Shown: positions 32,822 through 42,574, numbered from the stretch's first letter. The stretch: 64,000 bases of DNA from Tribonema minus (GCA_017506865.1 JAFCMP010000002.1:558001-622000), one strand, 5' to 3'. The notes: a model not told the origin generated them from the sequence alone. Made by a program: numbers and translations.

Positions 32822-34324
32822 ATGCAACCCATCACTCACTCACCGCTTTCGCAATCGGCGAACATGCCAGCTACCGCGAAGCCTCTCCAGTTTCCTGTGC
32901 TGACCCACGCCCTCATCGAGCACATCGTGACCCAGGTGGGCGACGATGTTACCAAGGCTGCACTCAAGACGGCCATCGACGACTGGACCAACCTTGCTCT
33001 TCACCGCTACGAAACGGAATTCAAGCCCCTGAAGGCGGCCTACGATACTGTGTACAAACAGGCGAAGGAGACCATGACCCCCACCAAGTTCCAGAAATGG
33101 AACAGCTCCCCCTCCCAGAAGGCGAAGCGAAGCGAGATAGAGGATCTTCGCAGGGACCGAATCGCATACGGCGCCCACACCCTCAAGCAAGTTGTGCTGG
33201 AAACGGGTCCTGCCATAGCGAATCGGGACATCCGATTTAGGGACACCTGGGACTGCAAGCCGGTCATCTACCGCATCGCCAAGGACCAGACGATGGCCAA
33301 CAACGAGGAGAGGAGGAGGCCGACGGAGGGTGGCACCTTGCTCAAGTACAAGTTCGGACCCATGGTGGCGATGGCGAACGAGATCCTGGAGGATGACCTC
33401 TACCTCGCGGTCTACAGGAGGGTCCACTTCGCGCTTCAGCTCACGTCGGAACGCCGCGCCGAGGAGATCGTCAACCCTGAGTACAAGTACATCCCCCACC
33501 CCCACGACGAGCGGAAGGTCATCATCAGCTCCCTGTCCAAGAAGCAACCTGGCCAGATCCCCCAGCTCGACGTTCCGGTCCTACTCATCTGCGACCGCGA
33601 GCGCTGGTTCGCCGCCCTCGAGTGGCTGAGGGCGCACATGCTGGCCTGCCCGCTCAAGTCAGTGAGCAAATGGTTCCAGCAGCCCACCTCCCCCTTCGTC
33701 GAGTTCAACAAGGTGCTCAATGACAGGTACAAGCGCAGCTTCTCCTGCCACTGGCTGCGCCACATCTACTGCGCCTACATCGCCGCGATCCGGGGCACCA
33801 ACTTCTACGCGGAGAATGCGCATGAGCTCCTGTCCCACCGCTCCATGCTCAGCTCCATGTTCTACGCGGACTTGGAGTGCGATCTCGACGTCGACAAGGT
33901 CGAAGTGGACGATTCGGAGGAGGAGGAGGGGGCGAGGGCGTCCGAATCGGATTCAGAGGGAGAGGAGGAGGAGGCGAGCGCGTCCGAATCGGACACAGCG
34001 TCGGAGTCCGAATCGGATTCGGAGGAGGAGGAGGCGAGGGAGTCCGAGTCGGAAACGGAGTCGGCATCCGAATCGGAGACAGCAGAGGGATCCGATTCGG
34101 AGGTAGCGGATCCCGATTCGGATCTCACCGTGCCCCAGACTAGTGCTCTGGTCGACTACGAGTCCGAGCCAGAGGGGCCTCCGCTAGTTGACTACAACTC
34201 CGACTCTGATTCGGAGTCAGAGGTGCCTGCCCCGACTCGCAAGCTGTCGGGCCTCATGGCGCTGGCTGCTGCTATCGACATGTGTGAATCGGAGAGGGCT
34301 GCCAAGAGACCCAGGACGGCCTAG
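32822..34324 (+). CDS. PLV tyrosine recombinase, telomere-resolvase-like, with acidic tail
   Basis: 500 aa, the leftmost gene of the element. Candidate catalytic elements are an Arg in LTSERRAEEI, HWLRHIY, LLSHRS and a Tyr in SSMFYADL, the R...HxxR...H...Y order of tyrosine recombinases. The HxLRxIY form and the helical N-terminal region remind me of telomere resolvases (ResT/TelK family) more than of phage integrases. After about residue 360 comes an acidic Ser/Glu/Asp tail rich in ESDSE units. TATAATATG at about 32796 lies 25 bp before the first ATG; an alternative start is Met at 32864. Its substrate is probably the terminal palindromes (inference). Confidence 0.8.
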   Translation: MQPITHSPLSQSANMPATAKPLQFPVLTHALIEHIVTQVGDDVTKAALKTAIDDWTNLALHRYETEFKPLKAAYDTVYKQAKETMTPTKFQKWNSSPSQKAKRSEIEDLRRDRIAYGAHTLKQVVLETGPAIANRDIRFRDTWDCKPVIYRIAKDQTMANNEERRRPTEGGTLLKYKFGPMVAMANEILEDDLYLAVYRRVHFALQLTSERRAEEIVNPEYKYIPHPHDERKVIISSLSKKQPGQIPQLDVPVLLICDRERWFAALEWLRAHMLACPLKSVSKWFQQPTSPFVEFNKVLNDRYKRSFSCHWLRHIYCAYIAAIRGTNFYAENAHELLSHRSMLSSMFYADLECDLDVDKVEVDDSEEEEGARASESDSEGEEEEASASESDTASESESDSEEEEARESESETESASESETAEGSDSEVADPDSDLTVPQTSALVDYESEPEGPPLVDYNSDSDSESEVPAPTRKLSGLMALAAAIDMCESERAAKRPRTA

Positions 34325-34400
34325 AAATGGAATTTGAGACATTGAAGTTTCCGACTCGATTGTTTGCAAAACTGATTGCCATTTGCTGAGGTCCATAAAG

Positions 34401-34476
34401 CGTAAGCTGTAAGCAAATCGATGAGATGTTTGAAGTTGTGCATTGAAGTTTTGTTTTCATTTGCTTACAGCTTACG
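34401..34476. terminator. Hairpin between convergent PLV genes
   Basis: A perfect 18-bp inverted repeat (34401-34418 and 34459-34476, arm CGTAAGCTGTAAGCAAAT) with a 40-bp spacer lies between the 3' ends of the recombinase gene and the nuclease gene. The position suggests a two-way terminator or 3'-end signal. The arm is the element's dispersed motif (see findings). Confidence 0.65.
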
Positions 34477-34508
34477 AATTAAACCCGCTCCATTTGGCTG
34501 ACTGATTT

Positions 34509-35669
34509 TCAGAACCGCCTCTGGCGCTTCGGGGTGGGCTGCACCAGCGCGTAGTCCTCCAGCCGCTCCGCGTACCTCTTGAACGTGTACCACCCCTTCG
34601 CCTTCTTGTCCCACACAGCCCCCTTCGCCTTAGCATCCTCGCGCTCCTCCTCCGAGTACGGCACGTCCAGCCAGATCCTGGGGCCGGTGACCGCGTCGAG
34701 ATACGCGAGGTCGTCCTCGTCGGTGATGAAGTTCCTCATCTTGTACGCCTTGAAGAAGGTGGGGCACCACCTCCGCTTGAGCAGGGGATCGTACCCGTAT
34801 CCTTTCAGATTCTCATTGTCTGCGGGACACGTGATCGGCGCCAGATCCATGCGAAAGTTAGCAGGAATCGTAAGCCTCTGGGGCGGGGCGTACTGGCAGA
34901 TGACCGGAGGCTTGTCGGCAGCGGCCTTGCGGCTCCAGCAGTCGTTGCAGCACACGCCTCCCCCCTCCCTGCTCTTCGTCTGGTACTTGCTGAACGTCTT
35001 CTCGCAGTCTCCGCACACGAGCTGCACCATACAGGCCGGGCACACGACCGACGCGCTGTGAACGGCGATGACCTCCCCATCCGACTTGCTCGCAACCTCC
35101 CGTATGTAGTTCTCGACGAGGGCGCTGGCGTCCAGCTCGAACACGTTCTCGTATCCGAGCATCTTCTCCAGGGCGCCCAGCTTCACGGGGCAGCTGGCGT
35201 GCGATTTCTTGATTTCCACCACCGCGACGAGCTCGTCCGTATCGGGGTGGTGCAGCCCCACGTCCACGATGTACTTCTTGTCATCGCAGAACACCGTCTC
35301 CTCGAGGCGCACGACGTGGTCCTGAAACCGGCGCGCCGCCATGGTGATGCAACAGGCACAGATCTTCTGGAACACCAGCCTCCCGATGTTCTCCTGGATG
35401 AATCGCTTCCCCTCCCGGTGGCAGAAGGTCTCCCCCAGACCCGACGTGATCGCCTTGGCGGTGGGGTTGCAGGGCGGCGCGTCGTCGTCGTGCACGTGCC
35501 TCATGTGGTTGGCCTTGGCCTTGGGCAGCACGCAGATGATCTCGCGGGTGCAGCACGGGCACTTTCCGGAGCCACCGAGCGCGCGTGCCTCCAGCGGCCC
35601 CACCAGCCTCTGTTCGTCCCCCTCGCCCCACAGGCCCACCTCCAGCTGAACGTCACCCTCTGTCGACAT
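34509..35669 (-). CDS. PLV PD-(D/E)XK nuclease-like protein with zinc ribbons and DUF5710
   Basis: 387 aa from the ATG at 35669, chosen because AAATAAAATATG lies about 40 bp upstream and the upstream extension overlaps the divergent gene. N-terminal CPCC and later CxxC pairs suggest zinc binding. YIVDVGLHHPDTDELVAVVEIKKS fits the D...ExK core of a restriction-like nuclease. A second Cys-rich block (CPACMVQLVCGDC, CCNDC) follows. The C-terminus, IWLDVPYSEEEREDAKAKGA plus WDKKAKGWY, is DUF5710, a small domain often attached to DNA-processing proteins. I infer a role in DNA processing. Confidence 0.75.
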   Translation of the reverse strand: MSTEGDVQLEVGLWGEGDEQRLVGPLEARALGGSGKCPCCTREIICVLPKAKANHMRHVHDDDAPPCNPTAKAITSGLGETFCHREGKRFIQENIGRLVFQKICACCITMAARRFQDHVVRLEETVFCDDKKYIVDVGLHHPDTDELVAVVEIKKSHASCPVKLGALEKMLGYENVFELDASALVENYIREVASKSDGEVIAVHSASVVCPACMVQLVCGDCEKTFSKYQTKSREGGGVCCNDCWSRKAAADKPPVICQYAPPQRLTIPANFRMDLAPITCPADNENLKGYGYDPLLKRRWCPTFFKAYKMRNFITDEDDLAYLDAVTGPRIWLDVPYSEEEREDAKAKGAVWDKKAKGWYTFKRYAERLEDYALVQPTPKRQRRF

Positions 35670-35777
35670 GCTCGTCCGATCTTTACCACATGCACATATT
35701 TTATTTGCGCCACGCATGCCGCAGTGCGAAAAAAATGTCATGCACACAGTAACAGACCGAAGACGACGCGCTGCATC

Positions 35778-36122
35778 ATGGATCTCACAGCTGAACGCAT
35801 CCGCCATGACAGGGCCCTCATCGACGCTCACATCTGTCCGGTGTGCGAGCGCAGTACGGGTGGGTGCAAGCAGCAGAGGGAGGCGCTCAAGAGACACATG
35901 CTGAGATTCAGGGAGCCGGAGCACCAGCTCTGGTGCGACACGTTTTGGAAGATACACTTCTGTATTGGGGGGTACAAGAATCGGCCGGGAAAGCGCACCG
36001 TAGACGAGGTGCTTCAGATAGTACACAAGTATTTCGGAGACGATCTGGCTCGGGGAGTGGAAGCGCGGCTGCTGGTCCCGCACAGCTCCCCTACTGCATG
36101 TGAGCCGGGAGCTGCCTCTTGA
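35778..36122 (+). CDS. PLV small C2H2-like zinc-finger protein
   Basis: 114 aa. CPVCERSTGGCKQQREALKR followed by HMLRF...H resembles a single zinc finger near residue 20. It is divergent from the nuclease gene (109 bp between the two ATGs) and its tail overlaps the 3' end of the helicase gene by about 30 bp. It may be a transcription regulator or DNA-binding accessory protein; the function is unknown. Confidence 0.6.
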   Translation: MDLTAERIRHDRALIDAHICPVCERSTGGCKQQREALKRHMLRFREPEHQLWCDTFWKIHFCIGGYKNRPGKRTVDEVLQIVHKYFGDDLARGVEARLLVPHSSPTACEPGAAS

Positions 36123-38730
36123 GCTGGTCCGCCCCCTGCACCAGCCGCAGGCGCCGGTAGATCCACTTGTCGCGCATGCCCTCCGCATCCCTGCCCTTGT
36201 ACTTAATGGATACGAACCCCTTGTCCTTCATCACGCTGGTGAAATCCTTTTTTTTCATTGGCTGGTCTCTCGCCCTGTTCTTCTCGTTGTTCACCGTCAT
36301 CCACATGAGGTACGTCTCCCACATGGACGTCGCCAGCACGCGGTCCTCCACCGTCTTGTCCTCCGTGTCCACGCACTCGTCAAAGAAGTCCGCCAGTGCG
36401 TCGTTGTCGCTCTTGATGCGGTCGAAGAATTTCTCCATGCAGCGGGGCTTGGGGGGGAACTTGAAGTTGTTCGTCAGGAACTTGGACGCCCCGTCCACCG
36501 CGTAAGCCAGGAACGCCGCGGGCTCCAGCCCCTTCTCGAAATCCTCCACCTGCTTGAAGTGGGTGGGGTTGCTGGGGTCGTACGGCTCCACGGCAGTGGG
36601 GTCCTCGGGCACGAATTTGGCGGGGAACCACACGGCGAAGAGGCGCCTCAGGGTGGAAAAGTTGAGGTCCAGCTGCGGCAGGTTGTTCACCACCAGCAGA
36701 ATCTTGGCGGTCATGTTGAATTCCGTGTACTCGCGGTCGAATAGGTTGCGGGCCTTGATGGTCTGGTCGCCGGTCAGGGTCCTGAAGTTGCGCTCGTTCA
36801 TCACCGACTTCTTATCCCACTCCGAAATGACCCCCAGGCGCGCGTGCTGGAGATCGAGGAGGTGGGGCTGAGGGCCGCCCGCCGACTCCTGGGCCGCCCG
36901 CAGTATGTCCACCGAGGCGGTGCGGTACAGGTTCTTGAACGTGGTGCTCATCAGGACGGTCAGGGCGGTCTTGGCGTTGCTGCCCTCGCCCAGCCAGGCG
37001 AACAGGCACTGCTTGTTGGTGTATCCCGTGATCATGTATCCGATGGTCTGGTTCATCATCGTCGGCATTTCGTCGTAGCCCTCGAAATCGGCGGCCCGCT
37101 CCAGCCATTCCGGACCGTAGTCGCCGTTTCGGACCGCCACCGCCCGATCCGCCAGGGTGATCTGCCGCATGAACTCTTCGATTTTGGCGATGCTGGGGTG
37201 CTCCGGATCGTAATCGTAGGGGAGCGCGTACGACAGGTAGTCCTCGCGGCACCTCGCCCTCACCTCCTTCGTCCTCAGGTTCACCACCCCGTTGGCGCAG
37301 CTGAGGAGCTCCGGATCGTGGTCCAGCTTGTCCTTGAAGTGCTTGTCGCGCAGCCGCACGCACAGGTCCCTCACCACCCGGGTCCGCTTGTCCACCATGT
37401 AGACGGCGGTGCACGCCCTCGTGAACGTCTCCGCGTCCTCCGCCAGCATCGCCTTGTCCTTCAGCTCGTCGACCCGCTGCACGATGTGCTCCATCTCCCT
37501 GGTGATCATGTACTCGGCGCTCCTGGGGATCCAGAGGCACTCCTCCTCGTCGAACACGTAGAACTCGGCGGTCTCCTTTCCCTCCTTCCCGGCGTTCACC
37601 ACGTCCTTCCCGCGAAGTCCCTCGTAAATCGTGGCCAGGCCGACGTCTCCCCGCATCAACAGAGCGATGTCCCTGATCACATCGGGAGGTACCTCTCTCG
37701 CCCTCTTGGCCTCCCTCTCCGCTTCGGCCTCCTCCTCGATCTCCCGGGGCCGCTTCAGCACCACGTCCCCGTACTCTTCCCTCAGCTCCGAAACGGTCAC
37801 CGCCGGCACGTCCTTGAGCTCCAGCCAGATCGCCCACCCCGTCTCCTTGAGTACCGCATCCGCCAGGTCCAGCAGCTGGTCCTCGGTCGGCTGCACCAGC
37901 GGCATGAGCCCGTCGTGCATGGGCACCTGGGGCTGAAGCTTCAGTTCGGTCGCCCTGTTCCAGATGGCGTGCAGGCAGGCGTTCTCCGCCGCCTGCATGA
38001 CCAGGCTGGCGCAGCTGAGGTCCGGGTGCTTCCTGCCGGCGCACGCCTTCAGCACGTGCGGGTTCGCCTCCGCTATGACTTTCACCGCGGCGCGGGCCTC
38101 CTTCTGCAGCGCCGTCACCAGCCGGTGCTTGAAGGGCTCGGCGTCGTCCGAGAGCGCCGCCCTGCCGTCGTAGCACACCTTCTGCAGCAGCTCCTTGGCC
38201 TGCGCCACCGAGATGTCGAGGTCTCCCGCCACCGTCGCCCTGATCCTCTTCGAATCGTTCGCGTACGCCGTGATCTTCGGAACGCTGAGGCCCAGTTTCG
38301 GAAGGTACTGACTCATCAGCATGGGGTGGCAGCACTTGATGTCGACGTCGCAATGGTTGCCGCTCGCCAGCATGTAGCGGACGGGGCGGATGAAGTTCTG
38401 GAAGCTGGGGCCGAGGGCTGACAGGCGGCCGTAGTCTCCCTCCCTCCTGTTGTATGTCACCTTCACCACGTGGCCCAGGTCGGGATCCTCCGTCACCCCG
38501 TTCGCGTACTGCACCAGCAGCCTCTCCATGTTCTCGCACCGCCACACGTCCTTCGCGCTCTTCTGCGAGTACCCCAGGGCCACCTTGTGCATCAGCTCGC
38601 GGTCTGCCAGCAGCTCGTCCAGCGCGGCCTTGTTCACCACTTCCACCCCCGTGATCTCCCCCATCTGGGCGGTCACGTACTTGGGGAGGCGGGGAGCTGG
38701 GTCCGGGGACATCGTCTGCATGTCCGCCAT
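36091..38730 (-). CDS. PLV replication protein: TV-Pol-like polymerase fused to SF3 helicase
   Basis: 879 aa from the ATG at 38730, chosen because TTATAATATG lies about 30 bp upstream. The N-terminal half has CDVDIKCCHPMLMSQYL and a late VPMHDGLMPLV, the signature layout of the family-A-like TV-Pol domain. The C-terminal half has WLGEGSNAKT (Walker A), LGVISEWDKKS and ILLVVNNLP (SF3 motifs), as in D5-type helicases. The fusion is known from PLVs and virophages. The protein is likely to replicate the linear element genome. Confidence 0.87.
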   Translation of the reverse strand: MADMQTMSPDPAPRLPKYVTAQMGEITGVEVVNKAALDELLADRELMHKVALGYSQKSAKDVWRCENMERLLVQYANGVTEDPDLGHVVKVTYNRREGDYGRLSALGPSFQNFIRPVRYMLASGNHCDVDIKCCHPMLMSQYLPKLGLSVPKITAYANDSKRIRATVAGDLDISVAQAKELLQKVCYDGRAALSDDAEPFKHRLVTALQKEARAAVKVIAEANPHVLKACAGRKHPDLSCASLVMQAAENACLHAIWNRATELKLQPQVPMHDGLMPLVQPTEDQLLDLADAVLKETGWAIWLELKDVPAVTVSELREEYGDVVLKRPREIEEEAEAEREAKRAREVPPDVIRDIALLMRGDVGLATIYEGLRGKDVVNAGKEGKETAEFYVFDEEECLWIPRSAEYMITREMEHIVQRVDELKDKAMLAEDAETFTRACTAVYMVDKRTRVVRDLCVRLRDKHFKDKLDHDPELLSCANGVVNLRTKEVRARCREDYLSYALPYDYDPEHPSIAKIEEFMRQITLADRAVAVRNGDYGPEWLERAADFEGYDEMPTMMNQTIGYMITGYTNKQCLFAWLGEGSNAKTALTVLMSTTFKNLYRTASVDILRAAQESAGGPQPHLLDLQHARLGVISEWDKKSVMNERNFRTLTGDQTIKARNLFDREYTEFNMTAKILLVVNNLPQLDLNFSTLRRLFAVWFPAKFVPEDPTAVEPYDPSNPTHFKQVEDFEKGLEPAAFLAYAVDGASKFLTNNFKFPPKPRCMEKFFDRIKSDNDALADFFDECVDTEDKTVEDRVLATSMWETYLMWMTVNNEKNRARDQPMKKKDFTSVMKDKGFVSIKYKGRDAEGMRDKWIYRRLRLVQGADQLKRQLPAHMQ

Positions 38731-39413
38731 GGTGTCGTTTTTGTTACACCCAAGCAACATATTATAAATCGGCCAGGGCCGGCGTGGCCGCGCTGGGGCC
38801 AAAACTTTCTGGCCCCACATGGCCCCACCTGGCCCCAGGCCCTCTAGGGTGGGGCCTAAGGGGGTGAATGATAATAATTTTTTATCGAAAATGGGGCCAT
38901 AGATTTGGCCCCAAACCAGACCTGGGGTAGTAGGGGTAGCTCAACATGAACATTTGAAATACAGTGTTTTACAATGTTCATGTATTGACCCAGCCATAGG
39001 TGCCTTTCATTTCGGGGCTGGCCCCAGCGGCCCCTGTGGCCCCGCCCCGAATTCTGCCCCGCACCCCCTCAGGAGCAGGCGCCTGCCGGAAACGCTCACC
39101 TAGTGAAGGTGTGGGGCCAAAAGTTCTTGGCCCCAGCAAATCCGGCCCCATCGATTTGCTTACAGCTTACGAATTAACGACGGTCCTCAGATGGAATCGA
39201 TTTCCAGCGGCCGTTCAAAAAAAGTTCCGACCCCCGCCCTCTAGTCCCAAGTCATGTGCGTCACCAGATTGAAATAGATACCGTTGTGCTTCTTCTGAGC
39301 GGCAGTCTCTCTGTTTATTTGCATATACCTCATCGTCGCCCTCCTGTCGTAGACCCTCGCCCGGGACCACGGATTGTTGATCACGTTCTCGTGCTCCGCG
39401 TCCATTTCCGGTG
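38731..39413. other. PLV intergenic region with GGGGCC-rich inverted-repeat unit
   Basis: It holds the first copy (about 38790-39143) of a 350-bp repeat whose ends are inverted copies of CTGGGGCCAAAACTTTCTGG, then one copy of the dispersed GCTTACAGCTTACG motif at 39154-39177. No gene is supported. Confidence 0.7.
38790..39143 (+). repeat. MITE-like unit, copy 1, inside the PLV
   Basis: The left end GCTGGGGCCAAAACTTTCTG matches the reverse complement of the right end (about 25 of 29 bases). The inside contains repeated TGGCCCCA words. A second copy lies at about 51238-51588 in the same orientation, with long identical stretches in the first 170 bp. No clear target duplication is seen. Confidence 0.75.
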
Positions 39414-40775
39414 TTACAGTTCCTGTAATGTTTTCTGGCGTGCTTGGAACCCGAATGGGTCCTCCCGGTCCTCCGGTACTCCATCCGCTTTTCGCTTGCC
39501 TTGCCACTCGGTAACGAACTTCTCCCGGTCCTCCACTTTTGGCACCAACAGGCACTGGCCTCTCAGCAGGACACGCCCGGGCAGCTCCTCGATTCGGACC
39601 GTATTGTCGACATCTGAATGCGAAACGACCGTGTACACCTCCTCCGAGAACGAAGCGTTGTGAGTCGATTTCCAGCGCCCCTGCTTCCTCAGCTGTCGAA
39701 TCGAATTGGACAGAGCGATCACGTCGATTCGGACCTTGTCTCCCTTGCGGAGCTTATAGTTCATCTTCTGGGGTAAAGACCTCCCCTTCGCCAGCGCAAA
39801 CATGGTAGCCTTGGCTTTCGCCAGCACCGCCTTGGGACATTCCGGATCCTGCAAATCGGATGGCCGGTAGCCGGTGACGGCATTCTGGGAGTTGTTGATC
39901 ACGCGCAGCACCTTGTCCAAATCGGCCGTCAGCCTGACCTTCTTCCGATTCGCACCGTCTCCCATCCAATACGAGAACAACAGTGTCTTGATTGTCTTGA
40001 CGCTCGTTTCGGCTGCTGCATTACCCGTCGGATTCGCAGGGAGGGAGTAGATCGCCTTGATGCCGTTCTCCCTGCAGAAAGTCAAGTATTCCTTCACTCC
40101 CTTCCATTCGTTGTCACTTCGGATGTACTTTGGTTTACTAGGCATCGAATCGATCATCTCCTGCAGGGCGGGAATGTACACGGCGGCCTCCCTCGTCCTC
40201 AGCACTTTGGCACGGATGTACTTTGTGAACAGGTCGGTACAGACCAGCACGTAGGGCTGATCGAACTTTTTGGTGTTGGCGTCCTCACCCTTCGCCTGCA
40301 GGTAGCCGAAGTCGATGGCCACTGTGTGATTCGGCCCCTTAGGCGTTGTCGTCTGGGTCTTGCTGCTGCGAGTCCGCTGGAAGTACTGTTGATGCGCATC
40401 GGAACTTCGTAGGTACTTGCTCACCTGGCTTGCTGAAATCCCGATATAGCGTTCCTTGAGATAGGCGAACAGTTTCTGGGTGCCCATCGACGAGGGCAGA
40501 TCGTTGAATTCCGAATCGAGGACGCCGTAAACGAGCGGCTGAGGGAGCACGATTCGGCCACTCCACCAATACAGGTCATTCGCCCTGTCAAACTCCAACT
40601 CTTCAGGGAACGGAAACCGCATCGCAATATCATCGCCCGATTTGAACTTGAAGCATGATACAAGTGACAAACGTGATCGAAATTTGGTGTTCCCGACCTC
40701 GGAAACGTCGTGCTTCTCGTTCTTGTCTGCAAGCTCTCTTATGGAGTCAGCACGTTCTTCAGTGGGTTCCGTCAT
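39414..40775 (-). CDS. PLV rve-type (DDE) integrase
   Basis: 453 aa from the ATG at 40775; an upstream ATG at 40790 lies inside the AATATTATG promoter-like motif. The catalytic core is HTVAIDFGYLQ (first D), YIRSDNEWKG (second D) and NAAAETSVKTIK (E), with the D-35-E spacing of retroviral-type integrases used by Polintons. It makes staggered cuts, consistent with the 5-bp target duplication. The N-terminal region may carry a helical, zinc-binding-like fold, but I see no clear HHCC. Confidence 0.92.
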   Translation of the reverse strand: MTEPTEERADSIRELADKNEKHDVSEVGNTKFRSRLSLVSCFKFKSGDDIAMRFPFPEELEFDRANDLYWWSGRIVLPQPLVYGVLDSEFNDLPSSMGTQKLFAYLKERYIGISASQVSKYLRSSDAHQQYFQRTRSSKTQTTTPKGPNHTVAIDFGYLQAKGEDANTKKFDQPYVLVCTDLFTKYIRAKVLRTREAAVYIPALQEMIDSMPSKPKYIRSDNEWKGVKEYLTFCRENGIKAIYSLPANPTGNAAAETSVKTIKTLLFSYWMGDGANRKKVRLTADLDKVLRVINNSQNAVTGYRPSDLQDPECPKAVLAKAKATMFALAKGRSLPQKMNYKLRKGDKVRIDVIALSNSIRQLRKQGRWKSTHNASFSEEVYTVVSHSDVDNTVRIEELPGRVLLRGQCLLVPKVEDREKFVTEWQGKRKADGVPEDREDPFGFQARQKTLQEL

Positions 40776-40835
40776 TTCACAAGGCAACAAACATAATATT
40801 CGACACGGGAGGCAGATGTTGCATCGATTTCGTAT

Positions 40836-41288
40836 TTAGGAGCGGTCCGAATAGGCCTGTGTCACCGCCTCCGGATCGGCTCCGGACACGAGTGTGACAG
40901 GTGCTTTCCTGAAAGTCGGGTCCCGAGTCCACAGGCACTTGCCCGGCCGCCTACTGAAGAAGTCTTCAGTCTCCTCCGCCCCTCCCCAGTTGAATGCCTG
41001 CAGCCAGACGCTCTTTCCACTGGTGAAGAGCTGCAGCTTGTCCATCTCGATGTCCTCCCCCCTGGACGCCCGCTCCACCTTGATTGCGCGGCTGCCGTCT
41101 TCTAACTCAGCGATCGCCCCCTGGAAATGCTGCGCCACGTTTGCTAGTGCGGCGTCGTCAAGTCCCGGCTTGAGGGCCACCATCTCTGTAGTGATCTCGT
41201 CGCAGGCGTTGTGATCCGCCAGTGCCTGCAGCGCCTGTCGGAGCGCCGTCTTGGAAGTGATCTTGGCGTAGTAGTTGCGGAGGCCCAT
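40836..41288 (-). CDS. PLV protein of unknown function (150 aa)
   Basis: It begins MGLRNYYAKITSKTALRQAL. The N-terminal half is helical and Ala-rich; the C-terminal half contains LWTRDPTFRKAPVTL. No domain is recognised. It lies immediately upstream of the integrase gene on the same strand and may share its transcript. Confidence 0.65.
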   Translation of the reverse strand: MGLRNYYAKITSKTALRQALQALADHNACDEITTEMVALKPGLDDAALANVAQHFQGAIAELEDGSRAIKVERASRGEDIEMDKLQLFTSGKSVWLQAFNWGGAEETEDFFSRRPGKCLWTRDPTFRKAPVTLVSGADPEAVTQAYSDRS

Positions 41289-41532
41289 GGTTGCTGAGGT
41301 TGTGAGGTAGTGAACACAGGTCGCCAGCTCTGCCCCACCTGAGAGCTCTGCTCAGAACTATTTTGAAATAAGTCCAAGCTCACCCGCCGCGGAGTTTCAA
41401 ATTCCGCTTGACAAGCATGTGCAGCTGAGAGGAACCCCCAGAAATCGATCGCAGATATGGAGGGGCATTAATTCGTAAGCTGTAAGCAAATGAGACTCGT
41501 TCAAAAGACTCGACTTGATCGATAGAATCGAT

Positions 41533-41934
41533 CTACTTGGTCGGATCATAGGGCAAAAAGTTCATGATGAACGAGTGTGCCGCCATGTTCGTCGTGACGG
41601 CCCCTGTGCTGACCACGACGTGCCTGAACTCAAGCTGGAGTGGAGGTGTACTGGAGAAGTAGATGGAATTGCGCATCGTTGGTACGTTGTTGATGTAGAT
41701 CACTGCGGTGGTCCAATTCGAATTGAGGCTGGTGCTCTGACAGCTGCTGAGGCTGCCTCCTCTGACTTGGAGTTCCGAAATACCGTTCGCGGTGAGGAAG
41801 GTCCCCTGGCAATCACAGGTCCACGGCCCATCAGAAAGTTTGGGCATGCTCACGAGGAACTGGTCGTGGCTTCCGCTCACTCTGTCGCCGCTGCGGACGC
41901 ACACGGTCCTCGGGTACTTGCCGTCTGCGGGCAT
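41533..41934 (-). CDS. PLV protein of unknown function, possible virion component (133 aa)
   Basis: The sequence is beta-rich with many Ser/Thr and a pattern like jelly-roll minor capsid proteins (for example AVIYINNVPTMRNSIYFSST). The TTAAAATCTA word lies about 25 bp upstream, as for other structural genes. The structural role is inferred from gene order only. Confidence 0.65.
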   Translation of the reverse strand: MPADGKYPRTVCVRSGDRVSGSHDQFLVSMPKLSDGPWTCDCQGTFLTANGISELQVRGGSLSSCQSTSLNSNWTTAVIYINNVPTMRNSIYFSSTPPLQLEFRHVVVSTGAVTTNMAAHSFIMNFLPYDPTK

Positions 41935-41958
41935 GGTTGTTTACTCGCGGCCTAGATT

Positions 41959-42156
41959 TTAACGGATCAAATTCGCAACCAGGGAATACTTTGAGCTGAG
42001 GTAGGCAGCCGTGTCCTTGACGGTCGCCGAGTCGTCCTTCGCGTAGAAGTTGATGCACAGCAGACAGGGGCGGTATAGCACGGCGTGCGCCTTCTGGTTC
42101 TGATAGTCCGTCATGGCATCGCGCAGGGGAGTCGGCAAGTCGGCGATTCGGATCAT
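41959..42156 (-). CDS. PLV small protein of unknown function (65 aa)
   Basis: It begins MIRIADLPTPLRDAMTDYQN and ends SSKYSLVANLIR. There is no signal peptide or clear membrane segment. It sits in the run of minus-strand virion-type genes. Confidence 0.55.
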   Translation of the reverse strand: MIRIADLPTPLRDAMTDYQNQKAHAVLYRPCLLCINFYAKDDSATVKDTAAYLSSKYSLVANLIR

Positions 42157-42187
42157 AGTGTTTGGTAAAGGGAAATGTTATTTATGC

Positions 42188-42532
42188 TCATTTGTTGCTC
42201 ACACCGTCCCCGTTGATGAGGTACGCTGTGGACGTGCCCAAGTCGTATGTCTGAAGAAACGACTGCAGCGTCCTCGTTGAGAAGGTGTTCGTGCTGGTCT
42301 CCCACACGCCCTGGGATAATTGGTGGTTCGAAATTTCGAATCCGAGGTTGACCTGGGTGAACGTCCCCGCGTTCTGTTTCTCCAAAATGCACTCGTTAAG
42401 CGCGAACATGAGACGTTCGAAGCTGTCAATCGCGGTCGTGTCATTCGTGGTGATGGCCGCCAACGCCGTCCAAGGAATCGAAAACACTCCCGCCGAGTAC
42501 GAAGCTCCAGGGATGGCTGTGGCGATCAGCAT
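42188..42532 (-). CDS. PLV protein of unknown function (114 aa)
   Basis: It begins MLIATAIPGASYSAGVFSIP and is Thr/Ser-rich. It is preceded by GATTAAATGTTG, the motif shared with neighbouring structural genes. Probably a minor virion protein (inference). Confidence 0.6.
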   Translation of the reverse strand: MLIATAIPGASYSAGVFSIPWTALAAITTNDTTAIDSFERLMFALNECILEKQNAGTFTQVNLGFEISNHQLSQGVWETSTNTFSTRTLQSFLQTYDLGTSTAYLINGDGVSNK

Positions 42533-42574
42533 GTTTCGTCTTTGGTCGTACTCAACATTTAATCGCGCGGATAC

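Noticed and set aside
36844-38421. Long plus-strand open frame (525 codons)
   Set aside because: It is the mirror of the TV-Pol/SF3 helicase gene; high GC keeps the opposite frame open and it shows no motifs.
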